A DNA stretch of 64,000 bases from Blautia hansenii DSM 20583 (GTDB lineage Bacteria > Bacillota > Clostridia > Lachnospirales > Lachnospiraceae): assembly GCF_002222595.2 (NCBI RefSeq), contig NZ_CP022413.2:2565501-2629500 (forward strand), given 5' to 3'. Shown in pieces: positions 24,905-33,900 of this stretch (positions within the stretch are counted from its first letter, which is position 1; every line of letters begins with the position of its first letter). A program made the translations under genes and the position numbers. The notes beneath the pieces are model-generated. The model searched no databases. It saw only the letters and a list, made by a program, of their open reading frames with translations, and was not told where the DNA came from.

Positions 24905-25165
24905 TTACGCAAGGGCTTTTTCTTTTCCCTGCTTTTTTGCCTCTCCATTGAAATATCCAGTTTCCTCCCATACTTTACGATCAGAACAGTAATAACTGAA
25001 TTCATTGGAATCGCCCATCTTCATTGCCACTCCAAATTTCAAAATTCCCTGCTGTATCCCGATACGAACGTAATGAGCATCTTTTCCGATTGCTTTTGCA
25101 ATTTCCGTAATAGGCACATTTCTTCCCGTAAATGGCGGCAATTCTACATATAATCTTTTATCCAT
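24905..25165 (-). CDS. Small helix-turn-helix DNA-binding protein (excisionase-like)
   Basis: An 86-residue protein with a helix-turn-helix-like N terminus (NVPITEIAKAIGKDAHYVRIG) and an aromatic C-terminal part (FSYYCSDRKVWEETGYFNG). Such proteins recur next to primase genes in gut-Firmicute elements and may act as an excision or copy-control factor; this is inferred. The start is the ATG nine bases after AAAGGAGG; the ATG three codons upstream touches that site. It overlaps the 3' end of the XRE gene. Confidence 0.65.
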   Translation of the reverse strand: MDKRLYVELPPFTGRNVPITEIAKAIGKDAHYVRIGIQQGILKFGVAMKMGDSNEFSYYCSDRKVWEETGYFNGEAKKQGKEKALA

Positions 25166-25367
25166 TTTCCACATCCTCCTTTACAATCTGACTAAGTTCT
25201 TGGTCTAAAGCTGTAGCAATTTTATATGCCACCTGCGGTGTACAGCTCTTTCCTGATATAATGCAGGAAATCGTCTGCCTTGACACTCCACTTAACTCAG
25301 CCAATTTCTTAATTGTTAATCCTCTTTCTCCCATCAAAATCTGCATTTTAAATACGTTTATCTTCAT
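25158..25367 (-). CDS. XRE-family transcriptional regulator (Cro-like)
   Basis: A 69-residue single-domain helix-turn-helix protein (MKINVFKMQILMGERGLT; HTH at about 16-48 with AELSGVSRQTISCIISGK). It is divergent from a larger XRE gene and read from a perfect consensus promoter (TTGACA, 17 bases, TATAAT). This Cro/CI-like pair probably governs whether the leftward replication and mobilisation genes are on. The ATG follows AAAGGAGAAATAAA. Confidence 0.82.
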   Translation of the reverse strand: MKINVFKMQILMGERGLTIKKLAELSGVSRQTISCIISGKSCTPQVAYKIATALDQELSQIVKEDVENG

Positions 25368-25391
25368 TTTATTTCTCCTTTCCTTTTTAAT

Positions 25392-25495
25392 ATGTACTTT
25401 CAATGCGTATTTTCATTATATGCACTTATTCTGCACATGTCAATACTATTTTATATAAATATGCACTTGTAATTCGTATTTTTCTATGATATGAT
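25392..25495. promoter_or_regulatory. Divergent promoters with three repeated operator-like sites
   Basis: Leftward promoter: TTGACA (25438-25443), 17 bases, TATAAT (25415-25420). Rightward promoter: TTGTAA (25467-25472), 17 bases, TATGAT (25490-25495). Three related sites begin ATGTACTTTCAATGCGTAT (25392), ATGCACTTATTCTGCACAT (25420) and ATGCACTTGTAATTCGTAT (25461); the first and third are close direct copies. The middle site fills the leftward spacer and the third overlaps the rightward -35, as expected for repressor operators. Confidence 0.75.
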
Positions 25496-25511
25496 AAGCG
25501 TGAGGTGAATA

Positions 25512-26123
25512 ATGATGAGTAATGAGAAGTTACACAACAATCAAATCGGACTTAGAATCCGTACTGCTCGAAAAGAAAAAGGTATCAACCAAACAGAGCT
25601 TGCAAATTTGTTGGGGAAATCGCTTCGCACAATCCAAAAATATGAAAGCGGAGAAATCGAAGTTTCCATTGCTATGCTCAATGAAATCGCAAAAGTTTTA
25701 GACTGCGAATCCACATATCTTATAGGGTATGATGCCGAGAGAAAACCTTTAGAAAATCTTTCTGATATTATGAATTTCTTATTTCAGTTAGATAAGATAA
25801 AGGAACTTGGCTTCAATATCGAAGTCAAACGCCCGCCACATTATGATGGATGGGAATGTGCTATTACTTTTAACGGCAAAGATGTTTCTACGGAGTTAAA
25901 TCAGGATCTCTGTCTATTCTTGGAAGAATTTGAGGATAAAAGAAATGAAGTCAAGGACTATCAGACAAGTCTTGAATCTTATCAGAAGTGGCAGGATAAA
26001 ACACTTGCTTATTACGCAAATGCAAAACTGACCGAAAAAGAAACAGAAGAAATCTCAAACGAAGAACGAATACGAAGATTTCAAAAAATCATGAACGAAC
26101 GGTACGGTAAAAAAGAGTCCTAA
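25512..26123 (+). CDS. XRE-family repressor of the element
   Basis: A 203-residue regulator: N-terminal HTH (about 14-68, RTARKEKGINQTELANLLGK then SLRTIQKYESGE), then a domain with a conserved-looking HYDGWECAITFNGKDV stretch and a charged C terminus. It has no LexA-type protease motif. It lies just upstream of the integrase on the same strand and divergent from the Cro-like gene, and is probably the element's main repressor. The start has GAGGTG upstream; the second ATG (25515) is equally possible. Confidence 0.82.
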   Translation: MMSNEKLHNNQIGLRIRTARKEKGINQTELANLLGKSLRTIQKYESGEIEVSIAMLNEIAKVLDCESTYLIGYDAERKPLENLSDIMNFLFQLDKIKELGFNIEVKRPPHYDGWECAITFNGKDVSTELNQDLCLFLEEFEDKRNEVKDYQTSLESYQKWQDKTLAYYANAKLTEKETEEISNEERIRRFQKIMNERYGKKES

Positions 26124-26145
26124 TTTTAAAGGAGGATTTTTTAAT

Positions 26146-27243
26146 ATGAAATTACCGAACGGCTACGGAAGTGTAGTAAAACTATCTGGAAAAAGAAGAA
26201 AACCTTGGATGGTTCGTAAAACCACAGGCTATCGCATTGATCCAGTCAAAGAAAAGAAAGTAAATGAATATATCATTATTGGATATGCCGCCACAAAAAC
26301 AGAGGGATTGCAAATGCTGGCTGATTATAATCGTAATCCTTATGATACGAAGGCAGCCAAAATGACTTTTGATGAAGTGTATGAGGAATGGTCTAAGAAA
26401 AAATTTCCTACGGTATCCGAAAGCAATATTAAAGGATACAAGGCATCTTACAAAACATGTGGCATTCTTTACAACCGAGTTTTCAAGGATTTAAAACTGG
26501 CAGACTTGCAACAGGTTATTGACACTTGCGGAAAGAATTATCCCACATTGAAGAAAATCAAAATCCTGTTCAACCAGTTATATGAATTTGCATTGAAGAA
26601 TGACATCTGCAACAAAGATTATTCTACTTTTGTTGAAATCTCCCAGTACAAAGACCGCAATCCAAACAAGCATACACGTACAAAATTCACGAAAGAAGAA
26701 GTTGCAAAAGTCTGGACAATGAAAGAGGACAAATACTATCAGATCATCCTCATGCTACTCTATAATGGCACACGTATCTCCGAATTTCTTGATTTAAAGA
26801 AAGAAAATGTGCATTTGGAAGAACAGTATTTTGATGTAATTGACAGCAAAACAGAAAACGGAATCCGAAAAGTTCCGATTGCTGATAAGCTTCTGCCTTA
26901 CTATAAAGACTGGTATAATTCTTGTCCTGATTGCGAATATCTTCTTCATACAGAGGATGGCAAAAGATTTCTTTATCGCAATTACTATGACAGCTATTGG
27001 ACTCCTCTTGTGGAACAGATTGGAATTGACCGTACACCACATTGTACCCGGCATACCTGTATTTCCATGTTATCGGAAGCTGGTGTTCAGGATACAACAA
27101 TCAAGAAAATTGTGGGGCACTCCGGTGCTATGACTTTGACAGAAAAAGTTTATACTCACTTAGATATGCAGGTTCTTGTAGACGCAATCAACAAAACCTT
27201 AGAAAATGAGGACATCGTAATTGCCGATGCAGAATCTGCATAA
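26146..27243 (+). CDS. int: Tyrosine-family site-specific integrase
   Basis: A 365-residue recombinase. The N-terminal arm-binding domain (about 1-65) and SAM-like core-binding domain (70-165) are followed by the catalytic domain: Arg210 in NGTRISE, His299-x-x-Arg302, His325 in VGHSG, and the nucleophile Tyr336 in KVYTHLD. All are present, so the enzyme should be active. It reads toward rpsI, with its stop about 180 bases from the attachment core, and AAAGGAGG precedes the ATG. It catalyses integration and excision at the rpsI 3' end. Confidence 0.92.
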   Translation: MKLPNGYGSVVKLSGKRRKPWMVRKTTGYRIDPVKEKKVNEYIIIGYAATKTEGLQMLADYNRNPYDTKAAKMTFDEVYEEWSKKKFPTVSESNIKGYKASYKTCGILYNRVFKDLKLADLQQVIDTCGKNYPTLKKIKILFNQLYEFALKNDICNKDYSTFVEISQYKDRNPNKHTRTKFTKEEVAKVWTMKEDKYYQIILMLLYNGTRISEFLDLKKENVHLEEQYFDVIDSKTENGIRKVPIADKLLPYYKDWYNSCPDCEYLLHTEDGKRFLYRNYYDSYWTPLVEQIGIDRTPHCTRHTCISMLSEAGVQDTTIKKIVGHSGAMTLTEKVYTHLDMQVLVDAINKTLENEDIVIADAESA

Positions 27244-27249
27244 CAAAAA

Positions 27250-27297
27250 AGGACACTCTCCAGTGTCTATCACCGAAAAGTGTCCTATATTTTTTAG
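27250..27297 (+). terminator. Terminator of the integrase gene
   Basis: Stem AGGACACT (27250-27257) / AGTGTCCT (27279-27286), followed by ATATTTTTT. Confidence 0.75.
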
Positions 27298-27305
27298 ATA
27301 TTTTT

Positions 27306-27336
27306 GTTGCAAACGTGTTGCAAATGCGTTGCGAAC
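27306..27336. other. Integrase arm-type repeat sites at the right end
   Basis: Three spaced copies of a GTTGCAAA-like unit (GTTGCAAAC, GTTGCAAAT, GTTGCGAAC) at 11-base steps. The matching pair GTTGCAAAC-ACGTTGCAAAC lies inside the left end (11742-11765) and near 13893. These are probably the sites bound by the integrase N-terminal domain. Confidence 0.6.
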
Positions 27337-27420
27337 TGAGTAAATTCCACCGCTTTTCACCACATCTGACAACTCCACAAACCCTTGTAAAACAAGGATT
27401 TGAACGTAAATCCGAGTTCC

Positions 27421-27444
27421 GAAGATTATCTCTTGCTGAACTGA
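27421..27444. other. Right attachment site, within the rpsI 3' end
   Basis: 24 bases identical to 11662-11685. They cover the last five codons and stop of rpsI and five bases beyond, so the gene stays intact after integration. Confidence 0.87.
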
Positions 27445-27818
27445 GGCGCACGACGAGCTGCTTTGAGACCGTATTTTTTTCTTTCTTTCATACGTGGATC
27501 ACGTGTTAAGAATCCAGCTGCTTTTAATGCAGGTCTGTATTCGCTGTCAGCTTCTAATAATGCTCTGGAGATACCATGACGAATAGCACCAGCCTGTCCT
27601 GTAAATCCGCCACCATGAACGTTTACTAAAACGTCAAATTTATCAAGTGTTTCTGTCAGTGTTAATGGCTGACGAACAACAACTTTTAATGTTTCTAATC
27701 CAAAATATTCATCAATATCTCTTTTGTTGATTGTGATTTTACCTGTACCTGGTACTAAGTATACACGAGCTACAGATGATTTTCTTCTTCCTGTTCCATA
27801 GAATTTTGTACTAGCCAC
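27426..27818 (-). CDS. rpsI: Ribosomal protein S9
   Basis: A 130-residue small-subunit protein starting [20 protein letters not shown], with the strongly conserved C terminus ending QFSKR, whose tail reaches the ribosomal P site. It follows rplM by 16 bases in the usual rplM-rpsI operon. The last codons are the integration target of the mobile element, so any terminator now lies beyond the element or in it. Confidence 0.98.
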   Translation of the reverse strand: MASTKFYGTGRRKSSVARVYLVPGTGKITINKRDIDEYFGLETLKVVVRQPLTLTETLDKFDVLVNVHGGGFTGQAGAIRHGISRALLEADSEYRPALKAAGFLTRDPRMKERKKYGLKAARRAPQFSKR

Positions 27819-27834
27819 TGTTCATTACCTCCTA

Positions 27835-28263
27835 TTAAAATGTTAATACTTCTGGTTTCTGAGCTGCATGATTGTGCTCTGGTCCAGCGTATACATGTAA
27901 TTTTTTAATCATGGATCTTCCTAAAGGTCCTTTTGGAAGCATACCTTTAACAGCAAGCTCAATAACTCTTTCAGGTTTTTTGTCCATCATTTCTTTTAAT
28001 GTTGTTTCTTTCATTCCGCCAACATAATCAGAGTGGTTATAATAGATTTTCTGATCCATTTTTTTACCTGTAACTTTGATTTTTTCAGCGTTTACTACGA
28101 TTACATAATCACCTGTATCAATATGTGGTGTGAAAACAGGTTTATTTTTTCCTCTTAAAACCTTAGCAATTTCAGATGAAAGACGTCCTAATGTCTGTCC
28201 TTCAGCGTCTACAACATACCATTTTCTTTCGATCTTATCTGGATTAGCCATATAAGTATTCAT
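27835..28263 (-). CDS. rplM: Ribosomal protein L13
   Basis: A 142-residue large-subunit protein with the family core [34 protein letters not shown] and [10 protein letters not shown]. The start is the ATG after GGAGGTAAAACC, giving [15 protein letters not shown]; the 17 in-frame codons upstream are leader. It is first in the rplM-rpsI operon and is read from a perfect consensus promoter inside the end of the alarmone synthetase gene. Confidence 0.97.
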   Translation of the reverse strand: MNTYMANPDKIERKWYVVDAEGQTLGRLSSEIAKVLRGKNKPVFTPHIDTGDYVIVVNAEKIKVTGKKMDQKIYYNHSDYVGGMKETTLKEMMDKKPERVIELAVKGMLPKGPLGRSMIKKLHVYAGPEHNHAAQKPEVLTF

Positions 28264-28376
28264 GGTTTTACCTCCTATTATCAACAATATAGAATATTTT
28301 ATCAAAAATTTCAAATAGCGTACTTGAACCTGCTATACCGGGGCTTTTGGTTAAGCATATTCAAACTACGTCATAC
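28264..28376 (-). promoter_or_regulatory. 5' leader of rplM-rpsI, possible L13-type autoregulatory leader
   Basis: About 110 untranslated bases between the promoter and rplM. It has a structured-looking centre (AGCCCCGGTATAGCAGG and AAGTACGCTATTTG). Firmicute L13 leaders bind the ribosomal protein; I cannot confirm the consensus by eye. Confidence 0.35.
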
Positions 28377-28382
28377 TGTTAT

Positions 28383-28411
28383 ATTATATTATAAGTAAAA
28401 CTCTGTGTCAA
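28383..28411 (-). promoter_or_regulatory. rplM-rpsI promoter
   Basis: Perfect sigma-A hexamers TTGACA (28406-28411) and TATAAT (28383-28388) with a 17-base spacer. They overlap the last codons and stop of the upstream alarmone synthetase gene. Confidence 0.85.
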
Positions 28412-29363
28412 CAGATTTCTCCATATTAATGGAAATTTTTTGCCTTTCCTGCCACTGTTTTGTTCTTTCACGAATAAGCATCGGAGTACGGTCTTCGAGG
28501 TCCTTTCGTCCTAAGCAGACTTCATTGCATACAAAAATCAAATTATCCACCGTCAGAGCAATTCCTTCCGACAAATCACTGGCAAAAAAACGAATAGTTT
28601 CTTCTCTTTCACTGCGATAGATTTTCTTTACCAGCTCTGTATCCTTTTCCAGAAACTCTTTCAGCGGTACGGATATGGTAGGATTTTCAAACCGCAACCG
28701 GAATTTATGGCGAACCATAGCCTCGATTTCCATGTTTTTATAATTTCTGTACGCCAGCCTTTCCAGAAGATTTACCATGCTCCTGTCACAAACCTCTAAA
28801 GTTGCGTAAATTCCGTTGAGTTCCCTTGAAAATTCATAGTGCTGTTCCCATGCTTCTTTATGCTTATAACGCACCTCATGATCTACTTCATGCCAACCTT
28901 CTGAAAAAGTTGTTCTTATCTGCACCTCAAAAGTTTTGTCAATTCGATAATCTTCCCATAGCTTTTCCGGAAACCGCTCAATAAATTCTTCCGGAATACG
29001 ACAGACATAATTCATTCGGAGGGGATTAAATTCATTTACCTTTGGTTTGTCTTCATGGGAGTCCTTTTCAATAATGGAATACGTATTTTTCAGCATTTCT
29101 TTGCAGATTGCAATATCATCCATATAATATAGTACAATTCGAATTCCCACAATGTCCTGCATCTTTTTATTCTTTTGGAGATATTCTTCCTTTTTCCATT
29201 CCAGCTTATGCCAGATTGAACCTGCCTCTTTCACTCTGGCAAAGATATGAAAGTAGATGCCGCTTCGCTCTAATTTATCCTGTATTCTCTTTCCAAGGTC
29301 TTTACCTAAACTGTTGATTTCATCACTTTTTAAAAGCTCTGACAGTTCTTCAATTCCTCTCAT
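28389..29363 (-). CDS. RelA/SpoT-domain (p)ppGpp synthetase, extended small-alarmone-synthetase type
   Basis: A 324-residue cytoplasmic protein. The RelA/SpoT synthetase core occupies about 20-200: KEAGSIWHKLEWK, then MQDIVGIRIVLYY with the catalytic-region Asp, then FEVQIRTTFSEGWHEVDHEVRY. There is no HD hydrolase, TGS or ACT domain, so it is not a long RSH enzyme. The C-terminal ~120 residues are longer than in RelP/RelQ and I do not recognise them. It should make (p)ppGpp or pGpp in stress. The start is the ATG after GAAGGAGAGTAT. The rplM promoter overlaps its 3' end. Confidence 0.8.
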   Translation of the reverse strand: MRGIEELSELLKSDEINSLGKDLGKRIQDKLERSGIYFHIFARVKEAGSIWHKLEWKKEEYLQKNKKMQDIVGIRIVLYYMDDIAICKEMLKNTYSIIEKDSHEDKPKVNEFNPLRMNYVCRIPEEFIERFPEKLWEDYRIDKTFEVQIRTTFSEGWHEVDHEVRYKHKEAWEQHYEFSRELNGIYATLEVCDRSMVNLLERLAYRNYKNMEIEAMVRHKFRLRFENPTISVPLKEFLEKDTELVKKIYRSEREETIRFFASDLSEGIALTVDNLIFVCNEVCLGRKDLEDRTPMLIRERTKQWQERQKISINMEKSVDTEFYL

Positions 29364-29571
29364 ATACTCTCCTTCTTTTGCCAACCAAATCCCTTAATAT
29401 TACGTCTTATTATAACAATTTAAAGAGTATTCGTAAACGCTTTTCCCTTACTTTTTAAGATTTTTTCCATTTTTCGTATAAATATGTGACCTTGTCACAG
29501 ACTATCATCAGCATGATGGTTATAATGCAGATATCAACTAAAAAATAACAAAGCAAAGGAGAAAAACAATT

Positions 29572-29886
29572 ATGGCAATCTTACACATAAATGAAAATAA
29601 TTTTAACAGTGAGGTATTAGAGTCCTCCAAACCGGTTCTTTTAGACTTTTTCGCAACATGGTGCGGACCTTGCAAAATGCTGGGACAAGTATTAGAGCAG
29701 TTAGATGCTGAAACACAGGATTTTAAAGTTGTAAAGATAGATATTGATGAAAACCCGGAATTAACAAGACAGTGGAAGGTTACAACGGTACCGTCTATTT
29801 TCTTTATCAAGGACGGACAGGTAAAAGACTCTGCTATCGGCTTTCTTCCTAAACCGGTAATTGAACAGAAAATGAAATCACTTTAA
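29572..29886 (+). CDS. trxA: Thioredoxin
   Basis: A 104-residue redox protein with the active site WCGPC (about 30-34) and the cis-Pro loop TTVPSIFF. It begins MAILHINENNFNSEVLESSK after a good AAAGGAG site, and a TATAAT -10 lies at 29521-29526. It reduces protein disulfides and is recharged by the reductase encoded immediately downstream. Confidence 0.95.
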   Translation: MAILHINENNFNSEVLESSKPVLLDFFATWCGPCKMLGQVLEQLDAETQDFKVVKIDIDENPELTRQWKVTTVPSIFFIKDGQVKDSAIGFLPKPVIEQKMKSL

Positions 29887-29908
29887 TTTGCAGAAAGGTG
29901 GCATGGAT

Positions 29909-30829
29909 ATGAAAAAAGAATATGATTTTATTATTATCGGGGCAGGTCCCGCCGGTATGACAGCCGCCATCTATGCCTCCAGAGCAGGGCTTAAGACTGC
30001 AATGCTTGAAGGCGGCGCTCCCGGTGGAAAATTATTAAAAACAAATGAAATCAGCAACTGGCCCGGTATTCAATCGGAATCCGGTTCTCAGCTCGCCTTT
30101 GATATGTTTGAACATTCTACCAGCTTTGGGGCTGTTTATGAATACGGAATGGTCACTGAAGTTATCGATGGCGAAAAAAAACAGGTTATCTGTGCAGACG
30201 GTACAGTTTTTGAAGCGCCTGCTGTTCTGGTAGCTACCGGAACAAAAGAACGTCTGATGAACATTCCCGGTGAAGAAAGAAATATCGGCAGAGGCATTTC
30301 CTACTGTGCTGTATGTGACGGAGCCTTTTATCGGAATAAAGATATTGCTGTTATCGGCGCAGGCAACTCTGCTTTAGAAGAAGCGGTATACCTTACACAA
30401 TTTGCCAACAAAGTTTATATTATTATGCGCCGGAATGTATTTCGGGCAGATAAAATTGCCGTAGATGCAGCAACATCTAACCCTAAAATTGAAATTATTC
30501 AGCAGGCTGTTCCCATAGAAGTTCTCGATGATACAACACAGGTAACCGGTCTAAAAATATCGGATGTGATTACAAAAGAAGAACGCACCCTCAACATCTC
30601 CGGTATTTTCCCTTATATCGGCGCAGAACCTGTAACGGACTTTTTAAAACCTCTCAACGTATTAGATGAACATGGATACATCCTTGTAAATGACACCATG
30701 GAAACAAAGGTTCCTCTTTTGTATGGTGCAGGCGATGTAAGACAAAAGCACTTACGGCAGGTTGTAACCGCAGTAAATGACGGTGCGATTGCCGCACAGG
30801 ATGCTTTCCATAAAATAAAAAATTTATAA
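29909..30829 (+). CDS. trxB: Thioredoxin reductase
   Basis: A 306-residue flavoenzyme with N-terminal FAD-binding GAGPAGMTAA, the redox pair CAVC (followed by DG), the NADPH-binding GAGNSALEEA and the C-terminal FAD motif YGAGDVR. It transfers electrons from NADPH to the thioredoxin encoded 22 bases upstream, and the two form an operon. The start is placed at the second of two close ATGs because it is better spaced from AAAGGTGG; 29903 is the alternative. A terminator follows. Confidence 0.95.
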   Translation: MKKEYDFIIIGAGPAGMTAAIYASRAGLKTAMLEGGAPGGKLLKTNEISNWPGIQSESGSQLAFDMFEHSTSFGAVYEYGMVTEVIDGEKKQVICADGTVFEAPAVLVATGTKERLMNIPGEERNIGRGISYCAVCDGAFYRNKDIAVIGAGNSALEEAVYLTQFANKVYIIMRRNVFRADKIAVDAATSNPKIEIIQQAVPIEVLDDTTQVTGLKISDVITKEERTLNISGIFPYIGAEPVTDFLKPLNVLDEHGYILVNDTMETKVPLLYGAGDVRQKHLRQVVTAVNDGAIAAQDAFHKIKNL

Positions 30830-30840
30830 ACCTCTAAAAG

Positions 30841-30890
30841 AAGGAGCATACCAAATGAATTTTTCATTCAGTATACTCCTTTTCTGTTAT
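30841..30890. terminator. Terminator between trxB and the beta-galactosidase gene
   Basis: AAGGAGCATA (30841-30850) pairs with TATACTCCTT (30872-30881), with an inner TGAA-TTTTT-CATTCA stem, followed by TTTCTG. It lies between convergent genes. Confidence 0.7.
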
Positions 30891-30919
30891 AGCTTAATAT
30901 CTTTTAAATCTTTCAGGTA

Positions 30920-33900
30920 TTATTTCATCTTTCCGGATGCGTCTACATAATAGCCGTCAATCCATTGGCTGCTTGCCATGCTTCCGTCTGTATTCAAATA
31001 ATACCAATCGCTACCGACAAGTACCCAACCGGTCTGCATTGCTCCCCACTGGTCCATATAATACCAATGTCCGTTTACTGCTACCCAGCCGATTGCCATG
31101 CTTCCGTCTGTATTCAAGTAATACCAATTACTGTCTACAAGTGCCCAACCGGTCTGCATTGCTCCCCACTGGTCCATATAATACCAATGTCCGTTTACTG
31201 CTACCCAGCCGATTGCCATGCTTCCGTCTGTATTCAAGTAATACCAATTACTGTCTACAAGCGCCCAGCCGGTCTGCATTGCCCCCCACTGGTCCATGTG
31301 GTACCAATGTCCATTTACAGATACCCAGCCAGTGCACATTGCTCCCCACTGGTCCATATAGTACCAATGTCCGTCTACTGCTACCCAGCCGATGCACATT
31401 GCTCCCCACTGGTCCATATAATACCAATGGTTATTTACAAATACCCAGCCGGTCTGCATAAGTCCGTTCTCTTCAAAGTAATACCATTTTCCGGAAACTT
31501 CTTTCCAGCCAACTACTTTCTGACCGTTTTCATAATATTCCCAACCGTTTTCTGTCTGAACCCAGCCTTCATTTTCAACTTCTATCCGTTCAAAATTAGC
31601 TGTAATTGTAGCATCTGTTTCTACTGTATGAATATAAGGATTTTCTTTGCTTACTTCCTGTCCGTCAATCGTCCAATTCACAAAAGCAAAGCCTTCTTTA
31701 GGTACAGCAGTCAATGTTGCTTTTGTACCTTTTTCATACTCACCTGTTTCACTGTCAAGTGTCACCGCACCCATGGTTTTATCATTTACATTTGCTGTGA
31801 TGGTATACTTTTCTGATGGCGCCGGAGCTTCTGTGGCTACTCTTGCACGAAGCTCTGATACTGCCATGTGTTTATCATTTCCTTGGTCTGAAGTTGTATG
31901 TGTACCTATAAAACGCACATATTTTGCCTGTACCGGTTCTTCAAATCCTAAAATCATCCAGCCGGTCTGTTTTTTATCTATTTCTCCTGTTGCAGCTGTC
32001 TGCCACTTATCTCCATCCAGACTATACTGAATTTCATATTCTGTCACACGTCCGTTTGCTCCATTACTTCTTGGCATATAGCGCAGAGCATCAATCATTG
32101 GCGCTTCTTCCTCGTCATTTCCCAACTGTAATGTCACTGTTCTGTGTTCCGGTTTTGAACCTTCTCCTGATACACTCCAATTTGTATGCCAATGTGTTTC
32201 TGCTTTTCCGTCAAGAACATATTTAACAGGACCTTCATTAGCAGTTCCCGGTTTGTATTCGCTTCCTGCTGTTGCAGTAATTTTTTCCACCGGATAGTCT
32301 CTGCTGTCATCATCCGGAAGAACGGTTTCCTCTTCTCCCATTCTCACTGCAAAGTTCTTTGTTGCTTTATGGTCTTCGGACTCTAAAATCATACGTACTA
32401 CATTTTCATGTTTTGGCAGGATTGTCAAAGATGCGTTATCTTTTGTTTTTGCAGTTACTGCTGCATCTGTTTCCGGTACGGAATAGCTGTCCAGTGCATA
32501 AGCTGCATTTGGAAGAACACGCTCTCCTACTTTGACTTCTTCAAGTTCTGCTGTTTCATTCACTTTAAAAGAGCCTTCTGCCTTTTTCAGTTCCACCTCT
32601 GTAATTGCTGTACATGGTTTTCTGTTTCCTGTATCAGTTGCATTGGCATTTACTACTTTTACTTTGACATAAGTAGCTGTAACAGGCGCTATTTCGTAAC
32701 GATATGCTTTTACTCTATCTTTTTCTTCACCAATGTGTTCTTTAACCTCTACTTTTTCCCATGTTCCGTCTTTTCCTGTTTCAGATACAAAGATTTCTGT
32801 TGTTCCTGCATCCGGGAAACGAATGCTATTGTTGTCCTTTGCAAAGTGGATAACAATTTCACCAATTCTTTGCTGTGTATCGAAGGTAAAAGTAAGCTCT
32901 GCCTCTTTCGTTCCTTTCTGAGAAGCATCCCAGTTGCTCCATGCACTTTCATTTGGACCGCCATCGTTATTTAAAGACATCTCCGTTTTTCCGTCTTTAA
33001 TAGCTTCTAATGTATCAGAACCTTGAATGTTCTGTGAAAGTTTTGCAACATTTGTTACACTGCTTCCAATTTTAATATCTTCTTTCTGTACACGAATAGA
33101 TGCTGTTACCGGAATTGTTTTTCCGAAAATATCAGCAGAACCGTTAACTGTCACAATCTCATCCGGCTTTTGGAAAGTATCCGCATCTTTTTCATCCCAT
33201 TGTACTGGGAAAGAAGCTGCTAAAACAGTTCCATCAGGCAGTACTGCCGGTCTTACGTCCGGAAGCTGTGGTTTTACACCCTTTTGTGTTGCTCCTGAAT
33301 AATTCAACAACGCTGCCACATCGTCAATCATATTAATGTTTACAGTGATGTCTCTCTTACCAACGGTTCCTTCTACTGTAAAGCTTCCTGTTTTAGAAAT
33401 CTGTTCATCACTGATTTCATCCCATTTAACAGCTACATCTTCCTTTGTTCTATCTGAATACTGTGCTTCAATTTTCTTAGGCAACTGTGGTTTTGTACCT
33501 GTTTTTACATAATAAGATTTTGAATACTTATAGCTTTCGACATAACGTTCTGACGGTTCTTCTTTTACCGGCGTAGTCGTAATCTTTACTGTGGAAGACT
33601 CTAAACCGTCTGCTTTCGCAGTAACCGTAATTTCTCCTGCTTTTTCTGTAGACTGTACAATTGCCAGAACTTTTCCACTGAAAGCCTTTCTGTTATCTGC
33701 TTTATAAGAGTCATGATCCGGTGAACTTCCGTTATCTACACCAACCAGTTTTCCTGCTCCCTGTACATCAAAGGTAACACGATTTGCTGCATCTGGCACA
33801 ATATTTCCATCTTTATCCGTAACATCTACGGTAATATAAGAAAGGTCTTTTCCATCTGCCTGAATGGAGTTTCTATCTGTCTTTGCTGACAGCTTCGCTT

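Larger units (their letters stand above)
11662..27444. mobile_element. 15.8-kb integrative mobilizable element in the 3' end of rpsI
   Basis: Bounded by 24-bp direct repeats, the element has at its right end a tyrosine integrase reading toward rpsI. Inward lie divergent XRE regulators, a small DNA-binding protein, a CHC2 primase, a D5-type primase/helicase, a small mobilisation-region gene, a candidate oriT and a MobA/MobL relaxase. A decayed insertion sequence separates this backbone from the left-hand cargo: a zinc-ribbon pair, a nuclease-SIR2 protein and Septu. No type IV secretion or coupling-protein gene is present, so transfer would need a helper. Integration leaves the rpsI coding sequence intact. 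Arm-type integrase sites (GTTGCAAAC repeats) lie inside both ends. Confidence 0.85.

Noticed and set aside
27360..27425. A tRNA-like fold next to the right attachment site
   Set aside because: There is a small CCTTG/CAAGG hairpin and a TTTGAACGTAAAT stretch, but no acceptor stem or anticodon arm; the attachment target is rpsI.
30955..31500. Regular repeats that could suggest a CRISPR array
   Set aside because: The units are contiguous 60-base coding repeats without unique spacers, in frame with a protein, and no cas genes are present.
30937..31816. Long plus-strand frames with repeated Cys/Tyr/Pro-rich peptides
   Set aside because: These are antisense reads of the wall-binding repeats of the beta-galactosidase; the regularity comes from the repeats on the real coding strand.
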